This document shows positions 56,628 through 64,000 of a stretch of DNA of 64,000 bases, piece after piece. The notes under the pieces are model-generated. The model ran no database searches, was not told where the DNA came from, and was given only the letters and a program-made list of their open reading frames with translations. The stretch is from Zea mays (lineage: Eukaryota > Streptophyta > Magnoliopsida > Poales > Poaceae), in assembly GCF_902167145.1 (NCBI RefSeq), contig NC_050104.1, forward strand, positions 2,976,001 to 3,040,000, read 5' to 3'. The position numbers were made by a program, and so were the translations under genes. Numbering within the stretch: position 1 is the first letter of the stretch; each line of letters opens with the position of its first letter.

Positions 56628-57862
56628 TGAGAGCACCTAGAGGGGGGTGAATAGGTGATCCTGTAAAACTTTAAACTTAAACCACAAAAACTTGGTTAGG
56701 CGTTAGCACAATAATCGCCAAGTGGCTGGAGAGGAGTCTCAGCAAAACACAATAACCACGAAGATATCAATCACAGAGATGGCACGGTGGTTATCCCGTG
56801 GTTCGGCCAAGACCAACGCTTGCCTACTCCACGTTGTGGCATCCCAATGGACGAGGGTTGCAATCAACCCCTCTCAAGCGGTCCAAAGACCCACTTGAAT
56901 ACCACGGTGTTTTGCTTTGCTTTTCTTAATCCCGTTTGCGAGGAATCTCCACAACTTGGAGCCTCTCGCCCTTACACTTGAAGTTCACAAAGAAGCACGG
57001 AGTAAGGGAGGGATGAGCAACGCACACAAGACACGAAATCAGAATGTCAACACGCACACAAGTCACAACAAGAGCTCGCAACACAACCCGACGAGTTCAC
57101 AACTCAACAAGAGCTCTAGATGCTATCACGAAGAAACAAATGCGTGGAATCAAAGTCTTGGTGCTTAGGAATGCTTTGAGTATGCTTGATGTCCTCCTCC
57201 ATGCGCCTAGGGGTCCCTTTTATAGCCCCAAGGCAGCTAGGAGCCGTTGAGAGCATTCCAGGAAGGCTGATCTTGCCTTCTGTCGCCTGGCGCACCGGAC
57301 AGTCCGGTGCACCACCGGACACTGTCCGGTGCGGATTTCTTTCCTTCTGTGGCGTAGCCGACCGTTGGCGCCTGGGAGCCGTTGGCGCACTGGACACTGT
57401 CCGGTGCACACCGGACAGTCCGGTGCCCCTTCCCGACCGTTGGCTCGGCCACGTGTCTCGCGCAGATCGCTCAGCCGACCGTTGGCCCGACCGACCGTTG
57501 GCTCACCGGACAGTCCGGTGCACACCGGACGGTCCGGTGAATTATAGCCGTACGCCATTAATTTCTTCCCGAGAGCAGCACATTCGCCTGAGCCAGTCTG
57601 GCGCACCGGACACTGTCCGGTGCACCCAGACCGAGCTGACTTAGGCAGAACAGAGCCATCTCATTTCCAATTCAATCTTTCCTGTTTCCAGCACTTAGAT
57701 ACAATACATTAGTCCGTAAAACAAAGTACTAAGTCAGAAACATACCTTTTGACATGATTTGCACTTTGTCCGCCACATTGCATAGATCAACACAAAAGCA
57801 CTTGCGTTGGCACTCAATCACCAAAATACTTAGAAATGGCCCAAGGGCACATTTCCCTTTCA
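56628..57862 (-). repeat. Copia-2 5' LTR
   Basis: 1235 bp, TG/CA ends. Palindromes lie between about 57291 and 57625. A TATA-like box on the minus strand is at about 57218-57225. Confidence 0.92.
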
Positions 57863-57867
57863 CTAAC

Positions 57868-58746
57868 GCGTCGTGATGCGCTGCCACGCTGGGCCACTGG
57901 GATGGCCGCGTCGCGGTGCTAGGCCGTCGGGGCTGGCTGCGCGCTACGTTGCCATGCCGGGGGAGGCTCGGCCGGGGCTAGCCGGGGCGGGCCGCCGCGC
58001 TGGCAGGCCGTCGGGCCGGCGCGCTGGACCGTCGGACGCCATGGCCGCGCCATGGGGAAAAGGAACTTCGTCGGGGTGTGACGCGGTGTTGCAGGGAGGG
58101 TGCGTCGAGGGGGAGAGAGGATGGGGCAGGGGAGAGAAGGGAGAGGTTGCGTCGTCGATGAGATTAGCGCTAGGGCGGTTCGGGAGAAGAGGAACATGGG
58201 CTAGGCGGACTGGCGGTGGAACATGCGTGCAGGCGGCAGCTGGGCGCGTGGCTGGGTGGCTCCCGGTGGCTAGGGCACGCGGGGGAGTGGGAGTCATGGG
58301 GCGCGCGAGAGTGTGCTGGGCCAGGGTGGGCCGCGCGGTTCAGGCCGCGAGGTGGGCCGCAGGGGAAGTGGCGCGGGCCCGAGAAAGAGGGGAGGAGGGG
58401 AAGCAGGGGCTGAGTGGGCCGGCTGGGGAGACCTCTTTCCCCTTTTAATTTTTTTCCTTTATCTTTTCTTCTGTTTTTATTCTTTCTGCCATTCCAAATC
58501 GAATTTCTTATTAAATGCATGCTCCACAAAATCACTCATCAAACAAAATAAGAATATGCTTCGGCATGATGCAACAATCAAAACTCTTCTAGGGTTTCAT
58601 TTTGCTAGGCTTACGCCTATATATAACAAAATAACTCTCCATTAATTTATAAAAAAGGAGAAAATACGAGAAAAAGGAGAGAGTAACACCTAAATTTGAT
58701 GGATATTAGAAAATAAATTTTATACCCCTAAATTCAGGGTGTTACA
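57868..58746 (-). mobile_element. Gypsy-E 5' LTR, segment 3 (U3 end)
   Basis: A GC-rich block, then AT-rich text, ending TTCAGGGTGTTACA, the reverse of the LTR start TGTAACGCCCTGAA. The bases after it (AACAC) should be the Gypsy-E target duplication; the partner lies left of the window. Confidence 0.78.
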
Positions 58747-61048
58747 AACACCACGATAAACGGCGAGCGACAAGATCAGGGTTAGGGATTGCTGGATTGG
58801 GGAGGGAGAGGGGCGAGCCGCACGGCAGGAGAGTGTAGATGTCGCCTGTGACAGAGATCTGACAGTGGAGAGTCGATGCTCACCGCAGGGTGAAGGAAAG
58901 GGGATTAGGGTTAGGGATTGGGGATCAAGCGGTGGCGAGCGGGTGTGGGTGCTGGTGTGCCGCACTCTAGTGGACACTGGAGATGTCATCGACTAGTGAT
59001 GGAGATCTAGCACCGGTAATGGAGACTCAAGGCGGTGACAGAGATCTAGGAAGACCGAGCGAGCGGTGGTGAGAGTGGGGAGGGGCGAGCAGGGAGGAAG
59101 GGACATGGGACGGCAGGATGAGCAAGTATGGGAGTCGGGAGTGTGGCATGTCATGTGTGGGCAGGCCTAAATGTCCTCGCCTCGCCACCGGGCCAGCGAT
59201 GTGCCTGTTGTTTTCTAGTGGGCCACCCGCCAGGCACAACCGACGGCCCAGGCATGGCCTAGTTTCTTGGGACGGGTTGGCCCGGGCACAAAAGCAGATG
59301 GGCCGGGCCGGGCTTAGGTCGGGCCAAAAAATGGACCTCGTGCCGGTCTCCTAGGCTGCGGGCTGCATGCTCATCTATAGTGGAGATGACCGAGATGCAG
59401 GCCGAGTGTAGTGCAGGGAATACTTTATTGAACAAAATTTGGTGAATATCGGGGAAAACTTTCCAACTCGCTATTGCCCAGGAAACAAATTTTGTTTCGA
59501 ATTTCGATGGATTTTGCTTCAAATTCAAAAAAAATAGAAGAAAATTAATAGAGGTTAGAAAATATGATAAATAACAAGATTTTTTCTAAGAATTTTGATT
59601 TCTTTCACATTGAAATTTAAGCGCATTTCATCAGTTAAAAATATTAAAATTGCTAGAACTGTTAACCCATTGGTAGACTTGTTTCAACATTGGCGAGAAA
59701 TCGTGTTTCTTGGTCGGAAATCTGTCAATTTCTTAGAGGATTTCGTTGCAAAACTACGGTTTGTGACTCATTCTCTCATATTTAGATTCAATTTGTGTCT
59801 ATTTTGAATATGTTTAGTGGTTTTTGCTGATTTTGCTAAGTAACAAGTATTACTACAGAAAATGTGTGTGTGAAATTTATTATGTTAGTATTAAATGACA
59901 ATATTGTTTGTCTAATAATGCAAATCCTTCATGAGCCTTCGAATGTGCGAACCTCTGTATTATACAGCTTTTAACCTTCAAATTGTGTGAACCTATGTAC
60001 TATGCAAATCCTTTATATAAGAACTTCTATGTCACTATTGTGAAGTTATATTGCTTTGTGTTACGTTCTGATTGCATTTATAATTTCTTATATATGTTCT
60101 ATGTGATTTTGGTGAAAGAATTATGTGTGGAACTATTATTATTCATTATGCAGCATGAATTATACATATTACAAGCAAATCCTGTCAAAAAATTGAGTTT
60201 TTCCAAAATACTCATCACTTTTCAATACAAAACAATGAAATTTTCTGAAAAATCTGAAAATTTGTTTTAAAAAATAAAAATCCATCCTTGTGGCAGTGGC
60301 AGGCAAGGAAAGACAAGCAACAATTCCAAATTGTATCATGAACTCCGTGTTTCGATAGGCGGGTGTTCAGCGTTGCGGGAGAAAATCGATAGGTGGGTGT
60401 TTAGCATTGCGGGAGGAAACCACCACGAACATGCAGTCACTTTGAGCGAACGGTCACCGGGAATTTGGCAGACTTCTCCTGCTTAATCACATTGTGGCCA
60501 CAGAAACAAACAGGGCCATTAGCAATAAAAAAGAATACTCTCTCCCCATCTCTCTTGTTTCCTGCCATATATAGACTACCTAGCAACACAATTAGTTATA
60601 CAAATACTTATAAGCCATCACAAAAGATCCATTTATATGGACTACTTAATCTAAATACATTTTGGTGAAATCAACCCAAAATGGTTCACATACATTGTAT
60701 ACTAATTCACAAAGCAACCCTCAAGGTTGTTAGGTTGTGTCCAACAGCGCGCGCAATCGCACGGTGTGACATACCATTAACGCTTCCGGCAAAGCATGCT
60801 CATACACGAACTGGTGGAGGGGATCGCCTTTTTCATCGCCATGTCCCATATTTTACACATGCACACAAGAAATCTCTAAGCCAACCATTAATCGTAATGG
60901 AACTCTGCACAAAGTTTCCTCATGTGATATGAGTTACTATCCCTTGATCACTTATAGTACCCCAAACATCTGACTACATTTTCCAAGTGAAATAGAAAAT
61001 GACTACCGAAATAGAATTGTACATCTAGAATAGACCTAAGAAAACATG
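58747..61048. other. Unassigned intergenic sequence
   Basis: 58747-59370 is GC-rich with GGGCCGGGCCGGGC and similar words, and on the minus strand it starts TATAGATGAGCATG near 59378, a hAT-like terminus whose partner I could not find. 59380-60300 is AT-rich without credible coding. A 34-bp direct repeat lies at 60353-60420. A 43-codon minus-strand ORF (60568-60437) follows a TATATA context. Nothing here can be named as a gene. Confidence 0.55.
60353..60420. repeat. 34-bp tandem repeat, two units
   Basis: Two adjacent units beginning CGATAGGCGGGTGTT and CGATAGGTGGGTGTT, differing mainly by C/T changes. Confidence 0.8.
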
Positions 61049-61056
61049 ATCCCAGG

Positions 61057-61815
61057 TAAAGATGGCAACGGGGACCCTTTTACCTGGCGGGTAATTACTC
61101 CATTAGGGCTAGTTTGAAAACCCCATTTTCCCAAGGGATTTCCATTTTCCCACTGGAATTAGTTTATTTTCCCTTAGGAAAATAGAAATCCCTTGGGAAA
61201 ACAGAGTTGCCAAACTAGTCCTTAGGGACGAGTTTGGTCGTAATTTTATACCCATGAGTCTGTTAATGAGAGAAAAAGAGGACCCAACGGGTAGAACGGG
61301 TACGGGTATGTACTCATTAAAAACGTACATGTGTATATTATTCTCTAAAATTTTATCCAACCTCAATGATTTACCTTGGGCTCCTGACTCCTGAGCACAA
61401 CTACATGCTACATAGGCCTTGGGACATATGACAACAGTAGGTAGACAACCGACCAAAACAGTAAAGCATATCCAAAGCTCCAAGCTTATGTGATGTTACT
61501 CTTCGCTAATGCGCAATCTAAGCGACCAAGTCACATGCAGGCACATGTCACACTCGCACCTAGAAGATGGACGACGGAAGGCTAGACGTTATCGCTCGAC
61601 GCTCACCATTTGACATAAAATAAGTTGGTCAAACAAGCGTAGCTCCACCACTCTAGACAGGTACCCTTCGGGTATAGAATGCCCGGCGGGTTCAGGTATG
61701 GATGTGGAATTGTACCCGCGCATAGATACGAGTATTGGAGCGAGTAGTTTTTAGTCTAACGGAACCGGGTCTGGCATCGCAAAACCCGTCGTGTCTTCAC
61801 CCATTGTCGTCTCTA
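61057..61815. mobile_element. Non-autonomous hAT-like transposon, decayed
   Basis: The left end is TAAAGATGGCAACGGGG and the right end (reverse complement) is TAGAGACGACAATGGGT, 12 of 17 positions alike. An 8-bp duplication flanks it: ATCCCAGG (61049-61056) and ATCTCAGG (61816-61823), one mismatch. Eight-base duplications and TA...GATGGCAA ends fit the hAT superfamily. The interior has GGGTACGGGTA words and no transposase. Confidence 0.7.
61106..61221. mobile_element. Tourist-like MITE (TTA target site), 116 bp
   Basis: Inverted ends 61106-61142 and 61185-61221 match over 37 bp, with seven mismatches, and share GGRCTAGTTTG and TTTTCCCAAGGGATTTC. It is flanked by TTA on both sides (61103-61105, 61222-61224), the PIF/Harbinger target. 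It sits inside the hAT-like element, so it came later. Confidence 0.82.
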
Positions 61816-61823
61816 ATCTCAGG

Positions 61824-62149
61824 CGGATACTTGACATGTTCCCCCTCGCCCAAGCCTTAACCTTAGCCTACATACAGTGTATTAAAAAAATGAACAGATA
61901 ATTTGGTTCACAGCCTTATAGCCTTAATCTTAGCTTACGTACAGTGTATTAAAAAACATGAACGATAATTTGGACAAGCACTTTGTATTAAAAATAAGTC
62001 AATTTGGAACGGAGAGAGAATGCATTATTTGTCATCCATGTTGGATGTAGGATTTTCTTCTAGGCCCAAGCGGAAATGCTACAGACTAATTTTTAGGGTT
62101 CGTTCACAGAACTTTACGTACAGTCCTTTTATACACTGCGATGGCTTAA
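61824..62149. other. Intergenic sequence with a 67-bp tandem repeat
   Basis: Units at 61854-61912 and 61921-61973 share GCCTTAAYCTTAGCYTAC, ACAGTGTATTAAAAAA and GATAATTTGG. No coding is seen. The last five bases, CTTAA (62145-62149), are the likely target duplication of LTR-F. Confidence 0.7.
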
Positions 62150-64000
62150 TGTCACACCCGGTTTTAGAAGGCAAACCGAATGCGAACCATGTACATGACA
62201 GGATCAGAAACTCACGTACATAATTGGACATCATCACACATTGCTTAAAATAATAGCGGAAAAGGTACTTTATTACATCAAGATGTCCAAGACACCCATA
62301 GAGTCATAAACATAACATAGTCATTTAACGTGATCAAAGTGTGGATTACGAAACGTAGAGATATGGCCTTCACAGGCAGCTGACTGGGGGTTTGCCACTA
62401 ACACAACTAGAACTCGTCGTAGTCCTATAATTCCTCAAAGCTCTCCATGTTGCCTGCATCTCCTCCTGAGCACTAATTGTAATGGGGACAACCTGGGGTG
62501 GGGTGGTTTTTAAAAGCAAGGGTGAGTACACATCAACATACTCCGCAAATGTCCCGTTTGGCTAAAGTGGACTAATTGTATGTGGAGTTAAGGTTAAAGC
62601 AGTTGCTTTTAGTTGGTCAAGTATTTATTACCAGTAGCAAGCCAAGTTTTAGTAATAAACCATGTTATTACCCAAAAGTACTCCCTCCAAGAGGAAATAC
62701 CAGAAACCATAGTTATAATCATCATCATTAACCATCATCATAAAAGTATCCGAAGTTCTTCTAATCAAAGAGGATCCCAAGGCTGCTCTTAACCGTGAGC
62801 ACGGTTGATATACTAGTTCTAACACTCTGCAGAGGTTGCACACTTTACCCACGAGTCGTGATCCCTTTTCAGCCTAGGTTGTACATACCCGATCTTCACT
62901 ACTGAGGTGAATGGTCAGGGATACACTACGTAGCCTTTACAAAGACTCCCCTAGTGCATAGCTGCTCGTTAGGTTTTGCCAATCGTACAAACACATTACT
63001 CCTCCCTAAGGTGGGTGACTAACAAAACCAAATCGAATAAACCTCGGCACCCACCCTTAGCAGAGCGAGCACTATGCCCTAGCCCCCATTGATGGCCCTC
63101 CGGCAAAGCCAACTACACCCCCAGGTTCATCTAATTATTCAGCTAAGGGTGTCTCATTCCACCCTTATGGTTGCACTGTTATTCTGGGTGGTCACTCAAC
63201 GAACAGGTCCTTACGGAGAGGTACTCAGGAAAAAAACCTGAGTCCCCTAAAGTACCATAAGAACATCATCATAACCATAAGGATAGCATCGTATCATAAG
63301 TATTCGCATCATGTTCGTTGATTAAAGTGGAGGAATAGCATGAAGCTAACCATAATAACCCTAAAGGTAAACAAGGACAAGATGAATACAAACTAGTCAA
63401 TCCTTAGGTTTCAATTAAGTAATGCGGTACAGTGAATTATAAAGTAAGTAGGATATAATAGGTCAGAGGACACTTGCCTTCACTAGGTTGTTGCTCAGGA
63501 AGATCTTCGACAACACACTCAGGAACCACGGGCTGCCCGTTGTCTATGCAAAGCGATCATGCATTCAACACATTTGGATAATGACAAAGAAACAATACAC
63601 CAGACATGTACAATCAAGTGAACACTAATTCAACAGAAAGTAACAAACTCAAAAGTGAAGCATAGGGTCTAGGGTGGACTAATACACCTAGGGGTTCGTG
63701 ATTCTCTAAGTACTGTCTATCTCAGGGATCACATGACTTAAATTCATTTATCTTACTAGATTACCAAAATTATACCAGGGATGGGTTCATACATTACATA
63801 TTATTAATCTCACAAAGTTAAACATCTAATTACCATTATGGTTTTCCCTTTTTTAATAAACAACCCATCATTAATACTAATCTATAATCTAGGTATAAAA
63901 TTATTACGTGCAGATAGTAAATGGTTATAATTTAAACAGTTAGAGAATAATCTTATGAACATTTTGCAATTTGAATCCCTCAATTTGGAGTTCATATGCA
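62150..64000 (-). mobile_element. LTR-F: 3' LTR or solo LTR of the D/E family, cut by the window edge
   Basis: Begins TGTCACACCCGG on the plus strand and follows LTR-D in reverse. No primer site lies to its left, so it is a 3' LTR of a minus-strand element continuing right, or a solo LTR. The conserved LTR block with CACTCTGCAGAGGTTGCAC is at about 62824-62850. Confidence 0.85.
62407..63543 (-). other. Candidate spliced mini-ORF in LTR-F (two exons)
   Basis: On the minus strand exon a is 63543-63478 (66 bp), after GCATAG and before GAAG|GCAAGT. Exon b is 62492-62407, after CCCCAG. Phase and frame match LTR-D. Exon a has VVEDLPEQQPSE. Exon b has GCPHYN, then CSGGDAG, and ends DYDEF. Two CAG codons have become TAG, as in Gypsy-E. 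The intron is about 985 bp. Confidence 0.45.

Larger units (their letters stand above)
48928..57862 (-). mobile_element. Copia-2: second copy of the Copia-1 family
   Basis: LTRs 48928-50189 and 56628-57862, with perfect 5-bp duplication CTAAC (48923-48927, 57863-57867). Same gene order and orientation as Copia-1. It carries five visible lesions: two nonsense codons in gag, and in pol one nonsense codon, one single-base loss and a changed start region. It inserted into the Gypsy-E LTR independently of Copia-1. Confidence 0.94.

Noticed and set aside
9003..58746. Gypsy-E as a solo LTR
   Set aside because: The left side has a decayed primer site at the right spacing, and the flanks (ACTTA and AACAC) do not match as a target duplication.
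58909..58925. Telomere-like repeat (TTAGGGTTAGGG)
   Set aside because: Only one and a half units occur, and no array is present.
58747..59380. A second hAT element ending at TATAGATGAGCATG
   Set aside because: One plausible end was seen, but no partner end or 8-bp duplication could be found, so it is mentioned only as a possibility.

Overview
The window is a block of nested plant LTR retrotransposons with no convincing single-copy host gene. The LTR families, the grass-type chromovirus and Tat elements, the initiator-Met primer sites and the heap of long LTRs point to a large grass genome, most likely maize (Zea mays) or a close relative. That assignment comes from recognising the element types; no search was run, and family names are given only as likenesses. 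Letters used below: Copia-1, Copia-2, Gypsy-A, Gypsy-B, Gypsy-C, LTR-D, Gypsy-E, LTR-F.

Layout. The oldest layer is Gypsy-E (minus strand). Its decayed primer site and 5' LTR start near 9003, and the LTR is now split into 9003-10957, 48019-48927 and 57868-58746. Its internal region runs left and was hit by Copia-1 (4-8777, minus, TSD AGATT). The E LTR was hit by Gypsy-A (10958-48013, plus, TSD AACGG) and by Copia-2 (48928-57862, minus, TSD CTAAC). The 3' LTR of Gypsy-A was hit by Gypsy-B (18767-43169, minus, Huck-like Tat element, TSD GGTAT/GATAT) and by LTR-D, a solo LTR (43204-45840, TSD CGTGC). The 3' LTR of Gypsy-B was hit by Gypsy-C (20089-32295, plus, TSD GAGCG). This gives four nesting levels (E > A > B > C). 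To the right lie about 2.3 kb of unassigned DNA, a decayed hAT-like element with a Tourist-like MITE inside it, and another long LTR (LTR-F) cut by the window edge.

Coding content. Both copia elements carry gag and pol (protease, integrase, RT, RNase H) with a few nonsense or frameshift lesions. Each gypsy element lacks a different part. A has RT, RNase H, integrase and a chromodomain but no gag. B has gag, protease and a spliced antisense ORF but no RT or integrase. C has gag and protease remnants plus integrase and chromodomain, but its RT region is replaced by unrelated sequence. None looks autonomous now.

Most interesting signal. Inside the long LTRs of three different families (A, C and the D/E/F group) I see the same hidden gene structure: a short exon rich in acidic codons, a GC-type splice donor (AG|GCAAG), an intron of about 0.93-1.05 kb, an AG acceptor behind a pyrimidine tract, and a second short exon that continues in frame and ends in an acidic tail. 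The intron phase is the same in every copy, and the D/E/F group shares a Cys-rich motif. This suggests a small spliced protein encoded in the R-U5 part of these LTRs. Other regulatory oddities are palindrome arrays in the copia U3 and a 56-bp tandem array in the Gypsy-B U3.
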